Below, in pieces: positions 43,683 through 55,587 of a stretch of 64,000 bases of DNA; the first letter of the stretch is position 1; the number at the start of each line of letters is the position of its first letter. Origin of the DNA: a candidate division SR1 bacterium (GTDB lineage Bacteria; Patescibacteriota; Gracilibacteria; Absconditabacterales; Absconditicoccaceae); the NCBI GenBank assembly GCA_026397475.1, contig JAPLUT010000006.1, positions 227,859 through 291,858 on the forward strand, in the 5' to 3' direction. The translations under genes were made by a program, and so were the position numbers. The notes under the pieces were generated by a model that worked only from the letters and a program-made list of their open reading frames with translations, searched no databases and was not told where the DNA came from.

Positions 43683-45355
43683 ATATTTGCTTTACTTATC
43701 TATTATGTTTGATGGCTTTTTTTGAAATATTTCTATCGCTTGCCACACTTCCTTTGTTATTCGTTATCACTTTAGTGAATACGGAAAATATTTTTCAAAG
43801 TAATTTTTTTCAGATTTATGTTTTGATCTATGGAATATACCTTTTGGCCTCTATTGTTTGATTGCTTCTCTTTAAACATTTAAAGTCAAAAAATATTCTT
43901 ATTAAACAAGAAATATATTCAACCTTACAATTTATATTTCATATTTGCGTTCTTGTTTTGCCTGCCGTATGGTTGGTGCATTATTTTATCCTTGCGACAA
44001 TTGGAGGTACGGGATTGTATTTGAGAGCATATGGAAAGATTGCATTTTTGTATCTTGTACTTGCTCTGAGCATATCGCCACTTTTGACCTTTATAAAAAA
44101 TAAAAAAATATCAGAGCTTCTGATTTTGATGAGGAAGGTTATCTGAATTCTTAGCTTTATTTTCTTTTTGAAGCATGGACTTGAGTATTTCTCTATGGAA
44201 TATCTTTTTGCTATAAAACATCCTGCTCTTTGATATTGGGACTATGTCCGAAATAATCTTCTCGTGAGACGTGATGCTTCAACGTGAATCGTTGCCTGAG
44301 TCTTTATGATTTTTGTTTGAATTACTTCCAATAAATTGTCTATTACCTTGCTTTCTTGAAGTCTATGGAAAAAGGTTCAATCTCTTGTTTATCCTCTTTT
44401 TTTAATCTCATCTATTCATGTAGCATTTTCTTCTAGGTTTGATTCTTTTTATATCTTTCTTGTTCTGTGGTTAGTAACCATAAGAACTTTGTCTTACTTA
44501 GCTAAACAGGACAGACCAAATAGTTGACCGACCACCAAATATATTTGTATCCCTTGTGGGTACATTTATGATGAGGCGATCGGTGATCCTGATTGATGAT
44601 TGGAACCTTGAACGAAATTTGATGATATTCCTGATTGACGAGTATGTCCTGTGTGTGGTGTTAGTAAAGCTAGCTTTGAGCCCTATTATGAAACACAGCA
44701 CTCGATATTTGATGGATATATGGCTAAGATTATTGCCTATAGTATGCTTACAAAAGATGTCTTGGAACTTACATTAAAAATCGACACCTTACTTACTATT
44801 TTACCGTGACAGTATGTCCTATTGTGTTTAAAAGATTTTGATGGCGAATTTACGAGAGCGTATTCTGTAGTGGAAAGTAATTGAGATACAATAAAATTAT
44901 GAATTAAGCTCAAAGATATTGGAAGAGGATGAAGAATGTTAAAAGGAGCAAAAGTCTGAGCCTCAGTCAAAATCAAATGAATCCATTGAGAATTTGTATT
45001 GAAGAAAACGCCTGCTCCTAAAGTATTTATTGCTACAGGAACCGGTCTTTCGCCTATTTACAATATGATTATTTCAAATACTTTTTCTTCGGATAATCTT
45101 CTTTTATTTGGAGTTGCTCGTAAAGAAGATTTGTTCTATGTTGAATCTTTGCGTGCTTGTAAAAATTTGAAAGTAGAGCTCTTCTTGTCTCAAGAAGAAT
45201 TAGCTTGATATCATCATGGAAGAGTCGATGCAAGTACGTACGACTTCTCTCTAGATACTGAATTCTATCTCTGTTGAGGTATGGCTATGGTTACTGAACA
45301 GAAAAAACTCTTAAAAGAAAAATGATATAAGAATGTGTATGCAGAAATCTTTTAA
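43664..45355 (+). CDS. membrane reductase-rubredoxin-NAD(P)H reductase fusion
   Basis: 563 residues from TTG 43664, with ATG 43712 as an alternative start. Residues ~10-285 hold about seven helices of ferric-reductase-like type. Residues 293-338 are a rubredoxin with C295-IP-C298-GYIYDEAIGDPDGG and C328-PV-C331-GVSK; four of its glycines are TGA. CGA at 326 occupies the invariant Trp before V-C-P-x-C. Residues ~345-563 form a ferredoxin-reductase-like module with the NAD(P)-binding FIATGTGLSPIYNMI and a C-terminal EFYLCGGMAMV. Electrons would pass from NAD(P)H through flavin and rubredoxin to the membrane domain. It is coupled to the lipoprotein gene and divergent from ApbE. Confidence 0.85.
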
Positions 45356-45433
45356 GTTTGTTTTAAGGTGAATGTGTACTATCTCCTAAAATTATTACAT
45401 ACTGATATAATTTTAACTGCTCATAAAAAGAAG

Positions 45434-45844
45434 ATGAAAAAACTTGGAATTGTCTTTAGTGTCGCTATAATAACTTGGGTATTTATTTATACCATGTCTT
45501 TTGTTTCTTCTAATAATATCTGTACTTGAACAAGGATTTATGAATGCGCGACATTGCAACAAAAGCAATCTGCTGCACAAATACAACAAGCCACACAAGC
45601 AAAACTAGCTGAACAACAGGCAGCAGCCGCTACGGCACAATTGGCACAACAACAGGCCGAACAACAACAAGCCGCACAGCAAAATGCTGCTCAACAATCA
45701 CAACAACAGCAAGCTGATGCCGCTGCGCAATTAGCTCAGCAACAAGCTGCCGCTAAACTAGCTCAACAACAGCAGGCTGCTGCACAATTAGCAGCACAAA
45801 AAGCCGCACAAGCGCAAGTAAATACAAGAACAAGAGCGAGTTAA
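45434..45844 (+). CDS. membrane-anchored Gln/Ala-repeat protein with TRTRAS tail
   Basis: 136 residues from ATG 45434. An N-terminal hydrophobic segment (MKKLGIVFSVAIITWVFIY) is followed by a short Cys-containing stretch (NNICTGTRIYEC) and then about 80 residues almost only of Gln and Ala. The C-terminus is NTRTRAS, nearly identical to that of the next gene. The Gln/Ala region is predicted as a long helix. The function is unknown; a surface fibre or spacer is plausible. A tandem repeat and terminator follow. Confidence 0.6.
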
Positions 45845-45880
45845 GATTAATTTAAGATTAATTTAAGATTAATTTAAGAT
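45841..45880 (+). repeat. 11-base tandem repeat
   Basis: TTAAGATTAAT repeated 3.6 times, starting at the stop codon of the Gln/Ala protein. Adjacent units touch, so this is not a CRISPR array. Confidence 0.85.
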
Positions 45881-45894
45881 AGATATATATAATT

Positions 45895-45922
45895 AACGTC
45901 GTTACTCTTAGCGACGTTTTTT
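45895..45922 (+). terminator. Rho-independent terminator
   Basis: AACGTCG/CGACGTT hairpin with T6. Confidence 0.9.
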
Positions 45923-45938
45923 ATTACTTTGTATTCTT

Positions 45939-46253
45939 ATGTTTAAAAAAATATACACGACCGTTTTCGAAATCCGTAATCATTTCACTTCATCTGCCTC
46001 GGCAGATAAATTCATGCTTACAGTTTCTCAAATCGTCGGTATACCTCAATCATCCAAAAAAACTTCGTTTCACTCGTTTTTTGGGCGGTTGAGGGTATCT
46101 TTCTTTGGTGCTCTCTTATTTGGATTATTTCTATTCTCTTGATGTAGCTCTCAATCAACAGGGACTCCGGCTTTACAGCAAGTAAGCTCTAGTAATAGCT
46201 ATCAACAACAAGTTGTACAAACGAGGGTACATACAAGAACAAGAGCGAGTTAG
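45939..46253 (+). CDS. small lipoprotein with TRTRAS tail
   Basis: 104 residues from ATG 45939. The lipobox LFSGC (Gly as TGA) lies near residue 69, unusually far in, so an inner start is possible. The mature part is only about 35 residues, Ser/Gln-rich, and ends VHTRTRAS like the gene just upstream. Bases 46039-46099, inside the pre-lipobox part, form an inverted repeat, so the N-terminal extension may be inserted DNA that stayed in frame. The function is unknown. Confidence 0.5.
46039..46099. repeat. inverted repeat inside a small lipoprotein gene
   Basis: GTATACCTCAATCATCCAAA at the left and TTTTTTGGGCGGTTGAGGGT at the right are imperfect inverted copies around a short centre. They look like a palindromic insertion within the N-terminal coding region. 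Confidence 0.55.
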
Positions 46254-46332
46254 TTCTCCTTATAAAATACATTACAATGTTGACATAAATATATACTATA
46301 TATAGTATATTTATCATTAATCGTAATTTATT

Positions 46333-47052
46333 ATGTGAACCCTTTCTTTAAATAAAGATTCTGTTTACGCTGAGAGATTTAGATCTGGTCCATTTTGACT
46401 AGAAATCAAAGATTCTTTGCAGACTGCCTTAAACCTTGAAACATTCACAGAAGAACAAAAAAAGGAAACTCTTAGTTTTTTGGAAAAACTAGAAAGTGTC
46501 GATTGAGATGAGGGACTGCCTTTTTTTACTATAAAAAAGAAGTGAATTACTCCTGCTAATCTTGAAAAAATTCTTTCTCCTCTTGTTTCTCTATTTGAAG
46601 GCTATGAACATTTGAATGAAAATATCAAAATACAAATTTCTCATGAAATTCTTCAAGCAACTCAGGATATCCCTACACCAGAAAAAGTACTTTTTATCCG
46701 AGCGCCTAATGGTTCACAACGTGTAGAAGATACGATGCATGAATATTTATGAGATATGTTAGCAAAAAAGCATGATCTAAATGTTCGGTCTGATGATGGT
46801 GATTGAGGATATTTTCAAACTATAAAAACTCCTTATAATGATGAGTTTGGTGCGGTATGGGTTACAGAACACTTACTTACTAAAAAACCTAATGCGATAA
46901 TTGTTGTTATCTCTACTTATTTGAGGCCAAGATATAGTATCATGCGTCAAGCATTGGATGAGAGAAATAAACATCGAATTACGCCTGATAAGTTGCGAAC
47001 TATGACGGATGAAGAAGTGAAAGATGCTTATTATGCTCCTAGTTATGATTAG
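46333..47052 (+). CDS. hypothetical soluble protein
   Basis: 239 residues beginning ATG TGA (Met-Gly). It is acidic-helical in the first half (LQTALNLETFTEEQKKE) and has a mixed alpha/beta second half with VLFIRAPNGSQRVEDT and NAIIVVISTYLRPRYSI. About seven TGA glycines occur. There is no signal peptide or membrane segment. No family is recognised. It is monocistronic, with a strong terminator 11 bases after the stop. Confidence 0.6.
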
Positions 47053-47063
47053 TTCTAGATATG

Positions 47064-47089
47064 GACGCTTGTATAAGCGTCTTTTTTTT
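47064..47089 (+). terminator. Rho-independent terminator
   Basis: GACGCTT/AAGCGTC with T8. A second hairpin, GACG-GAAAAGTTC/GAACTTTTC-CGTC, lies at 47131-47162 just beyond the convergent ABC-F stop. Confidence 0.9.
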
Positions 47090-47167
47090 ATTTCCATATA
47101 GGAATTTCAATAATTCCTATAGATAGAAACGACGGAAAAGTTCTTAAGGAACTTTTCACGTCTTATT

Positions 47168-48730
47168 CTAGCTTAATTTACCTAGATCTACTACGGTAAG
47201 ATTTTCTAATTGATCGGTGAATCACTTGTCATGACTGACCATAATCATGGCTCACTCATACTTATTCAGTGCCTGAGCGATAACAGGAAGGTGACGGAAA
47301 TTTATGTGGTTGGTTGGTTCATCCATGATGAGGAGATGTGGTTTTTGGAGGACAAATCTTGCATAACAGAGGAGTCATTTCTGTCCTTCAGAAAGTGATC
47401 CAATAGGATTTTTTAATAATTCTTTTGTGAGAAGAAATTGAGCAGCGACACGATAAATGTCTTGATCGCTTGTTTCTTCAGCTACTTGTTCCAATGCATC
47501 TCGTACATTCATACTTATGTCCAATGCATCAAAATCTTGGCTATAGTATCCTACCTTCACCTTGTTGTGGATCATTGCGATATCTTCTTCTGGATGTGTG
47601 GTATCTGGCTCCTTAATAATAATATCTTTGGTTTTGTCTTCTATGATAGCTTTATATTCTTTCATGATCTCTGCCTTGTGCTGATGGATCATCATAAGTC
47701 TTTTGAGTAAGGTAGATTTACCTATCCCATTGGGTCAGACAAACATATATCTTTCTCATTTTTTTATAGTGAGAGGAAGCTTGCGTATTTCTACTTCATG
47801 TTCTGTATTCATTATTCATATTTTGTTTATAGTTACTATAGGTCCTACATAGTTTTCAAAGGGAATAGAAAAAGCAGTAATGGTCTTATCTTCTTTTCTT
47901 ACTTCTACTTTGTTATCTTCTGCTTCTTCTACTTCATCTCTCATTTTACTCGCTAATTTACGCATTTTACCTCATTTGTTGGCGAAGAAGTTTATTTTTT
48001 CTTTTGCGTCTATAATTTTCTTTTCTGCTCTTGCGTTTTGCATCTGGTCTTTTTCTATTTGTGCTGCGATCTGTTCTACTACGTCATAGTAATCTCACCA
48101 ATATTGTTCTACCTTGCATGTCTCTTTATTCAAGTAGAGGACTCCGTCTGTAAAGAGATTCAAAAAATCTGCATCATGACTAATAACTACAACGGTTTTA
48201 TCATAAGATAATAAAAACATAATCAGGTCATTGATTCCATTCGCATCGAGATTGTTGGTTGGTTCGTCAAGGAGGAGAATATCGGGATGTTGTATTAATG
48301 CGTAGGCCAGTAAAAGTCTTGCCTGTTGCCCTCCCGAAAAATCTTTTATAGGTTTGTTCATAGGTGCGTTAAAATTTACTACTTTGAGTACTTCATTTAT
48401 TTTTCTGTCGAGTTGATAATCTTTTTCTGTAAACGCTGTCTCAAAAAATTCTTTGATAGACAGGTGGAGCTGATTTTTTGAAATTACCTGTCTCGCAACG
48501 GCGATAGTATTTCCTGCGACAATATTTATTTTTCCTGATTGCGGTGTAAGCTCTCCTGTTATCATTTTGAATATGGTAGTTTTTCCTGCACCATTTTGCC
48601 CCATGATTGTAATTTTGGTATTTTCACGGATAGAAAAATCGCTCTCTACAAGAATAGGATGCTTTTCATCATTGTAAGCAAAAGATACATTATCGAAACG
48701 AAGGATTATTGGATTTTGGTTGTTAGACAT
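47168..48730 (-). CDS. ABC-F family ATPase (paralogue 1)
   Basis: 520 residues with two ABC domains and no membrane segment. Domain 1: Walker A MGQNGAGKTT, signature FSGGQQARLLLAYAL, Walker B DILLLDEPTNNLD, and ISHDADFL. A charged linker follows (QIEKDQMQNARAEKKII). Domain 2: Walker A PNGIGKSTLL with an upstream TGA glycine, signature SLSEGQK, and LLIMDEPTNHIN, where the usual LD of domain 2 is changed. ABC-F proteins act on the ribosome to rescue translation or confer antibiotic protection. The altered second signature suggests a divergent subfamily. Confidence 0.9.
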
Positions 48731-48890
48731 CTTTTATTCGAAATAATAATTATAAAAACAATGTTTTTTAGTATAAGAAACTCCTTTTGGTATACAAGAA
48801 GAATGAAACGCTACTACTTGTCTTGGATGTTGACTTATCTCTCTTTTTTGTTATATATAGTCTACTCATTTTATTTGTATGTTTTTTTTT

Positions 48891-49400
48891 ATGAATCTCT
48901 ATCCTTCTGTAGATAACCTTAACTCTCTTCAAGTGGTTATGTCATATGCTACTGATTATCAATATCGTTTGCGTTGTCTCCCCGGTTTTATGAATAAAAA
49001 ATATTTAAATAGATATATATTTGAAGGCCCACATATATCGAATTATCGCACCAATGAAATTTATCTTTGACATAAGGTTGTTCCATTGAGTCCATCAGGG
49101 CAGCCCAATACCAGGGAGCAGTTATATGGACTTTTCCATATGTATGGAATACCAGATACTTTTGACTATTTAACGAATATTGCAAAATCAAGCGCGGATA
49201 ATTTTTTGATACATCAAGGGCTCTACAATCAACTTGATTCTAAAAATGCTTTATCAACTGTTGTTCAAAAGGATATTAATTCTCTTATCAAAGATTGTTT
49301 TTCTGACAATTCGAACTCCACTATCGTGGAAATAATCTCTTGAACAACTTATGCGCTCCTTCAAGATATGTCTGTTTTTATCAAGAAGAAGTCTTCCTAA
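48891..49400 (+). CDS. hypothetical protein
   Basis: 169 residues from ATG 48891 (MNLYPSVDNLNSLQVV); an in-frame ATG at 48879 is also possible. It is soluble, with a Tyr-rich first part and a helical, Asn/Ser-rich second part. Two TGA glycines occur. It has no recognised motif. It is divergent from the ABC-F gene and separated by 133 AT-rich bases from engB on the same strand. Confidence 0.5.
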
Positions 49401-49533
49401 TAATAAAAGTGCTTCCTGTTTTATTCCCTATGAGGAAGACATATATTCTCTTAGTATACATATATTTTCTCTATTTTTTTTATACTATTTATTTACTATT
49501 CTTTTATGCTAATTTTATTTTTTTGTTTATGCT

Positions 49534-50145
49534 ATGCTTATTCGTACTGCGGTCTTTATTAAAAGCGCATCAAAAATAGAAGAGTGTCCAGAAACTGAAC
49601 TTCCTGAGTTTGCTATGATTGGAAGATCAAATGTTTGAAAATCATCATTAATCAATACTATTGCTAACCATAGTAAGCTCTCTAAGGTGTCTATTACTCC
49701 TGGAAAGACCAAGTTGATAGGATATTTTCTTATCAATGATTCCTGGTATCTTGTCGATTTGCCTGGATATGGATATGCACAAACGGGTAAAAAAAATAGA
49801 GAACATCGATTGGGGATTACGCATGACTATTTTATTGAAAGATTCCCTTTAAAAAGAGTCTTTGTCCTCATTGATGGTAATATCGCTCCGCAATCTATTG
49901 ATCTCGATTTTATCCATAGTTTGGATCAGAAAAATATCCCTTTTGATATTGTGATGACCAAGATAGATAAGGCTACTCAAAAATCATTTAGTCTTCATAG
50001 TCGTTTACTTAACCAAGAGCTTGCTAAACTTGTTACTCATATGCCAAAAATATTTCCTGTTTCCAATGTGACTAAAAGAGGAAAAGAAAAATTACTTGAA
50101 TATATTCAAGAACTAATTGCCCAATGAACTACTTTAGAAGCCTAA
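49534..50145 (+). CDS. engB: ribosome-biogenesis GTPase EngB (YsxC/YihA)
   Basis: 203 residues, the normal family size. G1 is GRSNVGKSSLIN with its second Gly TGA. It continues with TPGKTKLIGYF, G3 VDLPGYGYAQ, G4 MTKIDK and PVSNVTKRG. A CGA at residue 92 (REH-LG) falls on the family Trp. It acts in 50S subunit assembly. The second ABC-F gene starts 10 bases after its stop, so the two are co-transcribed. Confidence 0.95.
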
Positions 50146-50155
50146 TTCCTCTTGT

Positions 50156-51904
50156 ATGCTTTATCTTAAGATTACTCAACTTTCCAAATCATATACCTCA
50201 AAAGTCCTTGTTGATCATGTAGACTTCACTATTTCTAGATGACAAAAAATTGCATTGGTTGCCAAAAATGGTGCTGGAAAATCTACTTTGCTTAAACTCA
50301 TTATGAAAGAAGTGGATCTTAGTGATGGCTCAATAGAGCGAAGAGAAAAAGTAAGTATTGGATATCTTTCTCAGGATACTCGTTTGGATGAGAGTAAAAC
50401 CGTACGTGAGTTTCTTTTTGATTTTGATACCATGCAGCATTGGGAGAGAGAGATAGAACTTAATATAGCTATTAATAAGCTCCGCATTAAGCCTTATCTT
50501 GATCAAGTTATTTGATCTCTTTCGGGATGAGAAAAAAAACGTGTGGCGTTAACGAGCGTATTGATGGGAAATCCAGAGATGCTTATTCTCGATGAACCCA
50601 CCAATCATTTAGATCTAGATATGATAGAATGGCTTGAACGATATCTCAAGAACCATCGCATTACCTTGCTTATGGTTACACATGATAGGTATTTTCTTGA
50701 AAGGGTATGTAGTCATATTTTTGAACTCAACAGGGGAAAAATTATTATATTCCCGGGAAATTATTCGTACTATCTTGAACAAAAAGCTATTCGTGAAGAA
50801 AATGAAAGGATAGAAGTTCATAAACTTAAACAGCTGTATAGGAAAGAATTGAGTTGGATTAAAAAATCTCCTAGTGGAAGACAAACAAAATCTAATTCGA
50901 GGCAAACAAGGTTTGAAAATATTAATGATCAATATGATGCCCTCAAAGATGTTGTTTTCAACGAACAAGCGAAACTTACTTTGTCTATGGGACATAGGGT
51001 ATTATGATGAAAAATTCTTAAACTCAAACATATCAAAAAAATATTCTGAGAGAAGAAGATTCTTGCTGACTTTTCACATGAATTTAGACATAACGAACGT
51101 ATCGGTATTATAGGAAAAAATGGTGTGGGTAAATCTACTTTTGTGCGTATGATTATCGGTGAAGAGCCAATAGATTCATGACATATGCAAACAGGAGAGA
51201 CCGTTGTTTTTGGACATTACCAACAAAAAGAAATTCATTTCCCTGATGATAAAAGAGTCACAGATATCGTGCAGGATCGTACACTGCTTGAACAATTTCT
51301 TTTCCCTCCCAATCAACAACATGTGTTTGCAGAAAATTTAAGTGGGGGAGAAAAGAGGAGATTGCATTTATTGACTATTTTACAACAACGTCCAAATTTC
51401 TTAATTCTTGATGAACCAACAAATGATTTAGATCTTGTTACTATTGGTGTGTTGGAAGATTTTTTAATGGGATATAAGGGCTGCTTAATTGTTATTTCTC
51501 ATGATAGGTTCTTTATGGATAAGATTACTGATCATTTATTTATCTTTGAGGGCGAGGGTGCTGTAAAAGACTTTTGGTGAACATATTCGGAATATAAGGA
51601 GCAGGGGACACAGAATACGAAGAAAGAAATTTGAGGAAAGAATAAGGAGGAAATCAGAGAGGAAAAAGATGAGAAAAATATTGAGGGCAAGAATAAATTA
51701 TCGTATGCAGAGAAACGTGAATTAGATCAGCTTGCAAAGGATATTCATGTTTTGGAAAAAGAAAGAGATGAAATAAATGCCATATTTAATCATAAAGATG
51801 TAGCCTATGATGACATAAAGGCATTGTCTGATGCTTTATGAATAATTCTTCGTCAGTTAGAACAAAAAGAATATAGGTGGTTCGAGTTGAGCGCAAGAGA
51901 GTAA
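50156..51904 (+). CDS. ABC-F family ATPase (paralogue 2, Uup-like)
   Basis: 582 residues. Domain 1: AKNGAGKSTLLKL, GSLSGGEKKRVAL (three TGA glycines close together), ILDEPTNHLDLD. A linker (ELSWIKKSPSGRQTKS) matches the Uup/EttA-type arm. Domain 2: GKNGVGKSTFVRM, NLSGGEKRRLHLL, ILDEPTNDLDL. A C-terminal charged coiled coil (about 500-582, LSYAEKRELDQLAKDIHVLE) follows, as in Uup, which binds branched DNA or ribosomes. Both catalytic sites look intact, in contrast to paralogue 1 at 47168. Confidence 0.93.
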
Positions 51905-51931
51905 ATTTTTTATTTGATATTACTATTATAA

Positions 51932-52213
51932 ATGTTTAAAAACGCGATTTTGCTAGAAATGGTTGAACTTAAATCTCAATGAATGTGAGTTTGGACTAAG
52001 CTCAATTCTTCGAATGCTATTCTGCTTGAAATAGAGGAGGCGCTTTCTTGAAAAAGTTCCTTTCATGGTACCTTAGAAGATCTCAAAGAACTTAAATTTG
52101 ATTTACAGTCTGAGATATTTTCCTTATTAGAACAATCTAAGGATCTAACAAAAATATTAGATATCCCTCCTTATGATTATCTTACTAATCCCAATCCCGA
52201 GACTTTTATATAA
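51932..52213 (+). CDS. small hypothetical protein
   Basis: 93 residues from ATG 51932 with three TGA glycines (SQGMGVW, LSGKS). It is helical, Leu/Glu-rich and soluble. It lies 27 bases after the ABC-F gene on the same strand and before a strong terminator, so it is probably the last gene of the engB transcript. No family is recognised. Confidence 0.6.
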
Positions 52214-52245
52214 AAGATATAAAAAAATAAATTCTTTTACAAGAA

Positions 52246-52273
52246 AAAAATCTCAGCCTAAGCTGAGATTTTT
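52246..52273. terminator. bidirectional terminator
   Basis: AAAAATCTCAGC-ctaa-GCTGAGATTTTT is symmetrical and can serve both the engB operon and the convergent cold-shock gene. Confidence 0.92.
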
Positions 52274-52301
52274 CCGGAATCCACATACAAATATGTTTGG
52301 A

Positions 52302-52496
52302 TTAGATCTTTACTACGTTTATAGCGTTAGTTCCTTTTTGTCCTTCTTCAGTTTCGAATTGAACTTTGTCATTTTCTTGAAGAGTTTCTCCATTAAGAGC
52401 AGACATGTGAACGAAAACATCTTTTTCTCCGTTATCTGGAGTGATGAATCCGAATCCTTTTGTTGTGTTGAAAAATTTTACTGTACCTGTAATCAT
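52302..52496 (-). CDS. cold-shock domain protein
   Basis: 64 residues from ATG 52496: [20 protein letters not shown] with RNP1 KGFGFI, RNP2-type VFVHMSAL, then [17 protein letters not shown]. It is a single OB-fold RNA chaperone of CspA size. It has no TGA codon although it has eight glycines, consistent with stronger codon selection in a highly expressed gene. An upstream extension to 52529 lacks the family alignment. Confidence 0.95.
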   Translation of the reverse strand: MITGTVKFFNTTKGFGFITPDNGEKDVFVHMSALNGETLQENDKVQFETEEGQKGTNAINVVKI

Positions 52497-52643
52497 TGTG
52501 TTGTTGAAAAAAATAATAAAATTGAGCAATATAACTCAATTGAAGTATATATATAAGCTATCAATAGTCAAGGGAATAGTGAGGGGCATTTATTTGCCTT
52601 CATATTTGGCAAAAGGGGCTATTTTGTCTCCAAACATATTTTA

Positions 52644-54047
<1,404 letters not shown>

Positions 54048-54089
54048 TGCTTCATGTTATAAATAAAATAGGTACTATTTGATCTGTCT

Positions 54090-54995
54090 CTAGTTTTGTT
54101 CAATAGCGAGTTTTGCGCTCACAATCTCTGATATCTCTTGAGTAATTTTTGATTGACGCGTTTTGTTGTATATTAATTGTAATCATCCCATGATGTCTCC
54201 ACAGTTATCTTTCGCGTTTTTCATCGCTAACATACGTGCTGCGTGCTCACCTGTTTTATTATGTAGTGCTGCATGATAGATAATCATTTCTGTTAATTCT
54301 TGTATGAGATTGCTTTTAAAATCTTTGATGTGTGGCTCGATAACTAAATCATGATGTTTTTTGAATGATAGTGTAGCGTCAGGTGCAATATTCAAATCTT
54401 GTAAAAATGCTGCGAAACTTTCTTTATCCAAAGGATAGAGTTTGAATCTGAGAGGAACTTGAGTGATAATATTTTTAAAAAAGTTGAAGTACACTTTAAT
54501 CTTTGCATATGTTTTTTGGGCTATTGCTTGATTGATATATACATATATCGCATGAAGATCGCGTTCATCGAAGTTGTCTTTTAGTGGAGTAGAGGCAACA
54601 ACATTCCAACCATCTCTTACAAAAAATTCTAATGCTTTTTTTCCTATTGCGATAATGTCTACGTCTTTTTTCATATTTGCATCTTGATATTTTTGTGCAA
54701 TATGCTTCATGAGTTTCGTGTTTATTCCTCCACATAGTCATTTATCTGAACTCACAACGATGATTAGTCTTCTTCCTTCCTCACTCCATTTTTTATGATC
54801 AAAATCAAATATATTGATATGGTTTTTTAGCGATTCTAATACACGTAAAAATTCTAACATAAAATTCTTGAAATTATTTGTCTTCGTCTTCAATTTTTGA
54901 AGCTTTATCGTAGACACAATTTCCAATGCTTTTATGATTTTTTGTAAGTTACCGACAGATTTTATTTTCTCTCTGATAAGCTTGGTATTTGCCAT
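54090..54995 (-). CDS. atpG: F1Fo ATP synthase subunit gamma
   Basis: 301 residues. The N-terminal helix is IREKIKSVGNLQKIIKALEIV and the rotor signature SSDKGLCGGIN has its first Gly as TGA. The C-terminal helix ends [27 protein letters not shown] (X = TGA Gly), the usual NA--NA--L-L-YN-RQ pattern. It forms the central stalk turning inside the alpha-beta ring. It lies between atpC and atpD. Confidence 0.96.
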
Positions 54996-55016
54996 ATATC
55001 CAACTAATAACTAAAG

Positions 55017-55087
55017 ATGAGTATTAAGACATGAGTATTAAGACATGAGATACGAGTCTTTATACTTTCTACTTTGTACTTTCTACT
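55017..55087. repeat. 14-base tandem repeat and AT-rich dispersed repeat in atp operon gap
   Basis: ATGAGTATTAAGAC is repeated twice plus ATGAGA at 55017-55050, followed by an inverted copy of the agtagaaagtataaag repeat at 55058-55087. Both lie in the 90-base gap between atpC and atpG. Confidence 0.7.
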
Positions 55088-55544
55088 ATTTTTTGTATTT
55101 TATTTTGTGTAATTTTAAATCAGCAGTAATTTGTTGCAATGAGAGATATGCTTTTTCTATCGCATTGATGTCTCCTTTGAGTTTGATGAGTTCTATTTCT
55201 TTTTCTTGATCTTCTTTTAGTTTTTCTAAAAGAGCTTTATCTGGAGTTACATCAGTACTCGCTGTATTTACTAACAATTCTACTGTTTCTCCGTCTAGAT
55301 ATATCAGCCCTTTCCCTATAGAAATAGTAATCATGTCGTCTTCAAACAAGAACGTTGCTCATTCTACAAAGGCAGGGGCATGTTTTTCTTTGGGTAAAAA
55401 TTTTACCAATCAGGGTGAAATAATACTTGTCAGTGGAATATGATGTGGTAAAATACCAATCTCTCATGCAACCGTAGGTACAAGTACTTTTAGTACTTCT
55501 CCTTCGTATATTACAGAACTTGGTGAGATTATTTTGAGTAACAT
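55086..55544 (-). CDS. atpC: F1Fo ATP synthase subunit epsilon
   Basis: 152 residues from ATG 55544: MLLKIISPSSVIYEGEVLKV, then VPTVAGEIGILPHHIPLTS, the family P-GE-GILP-H motif with TGA glycine. The C-terminal two-helix part has the usual AL--L sequence (DKALLEKLKEDQ). Its position between atpA and atpG is unusual, because atpC normally follows atpD. Confidence 0.93.
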
Positions 55545-55587
55545 TGCGTGAAATGATCGGAGATAAAAAATTTATAAGCTCATTTTT

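Noticed and set aside
45841..45880. Possible CRISPR array
   Set aside because: The 11-base units are directly adjacent with no spacers and no cas gene is present.
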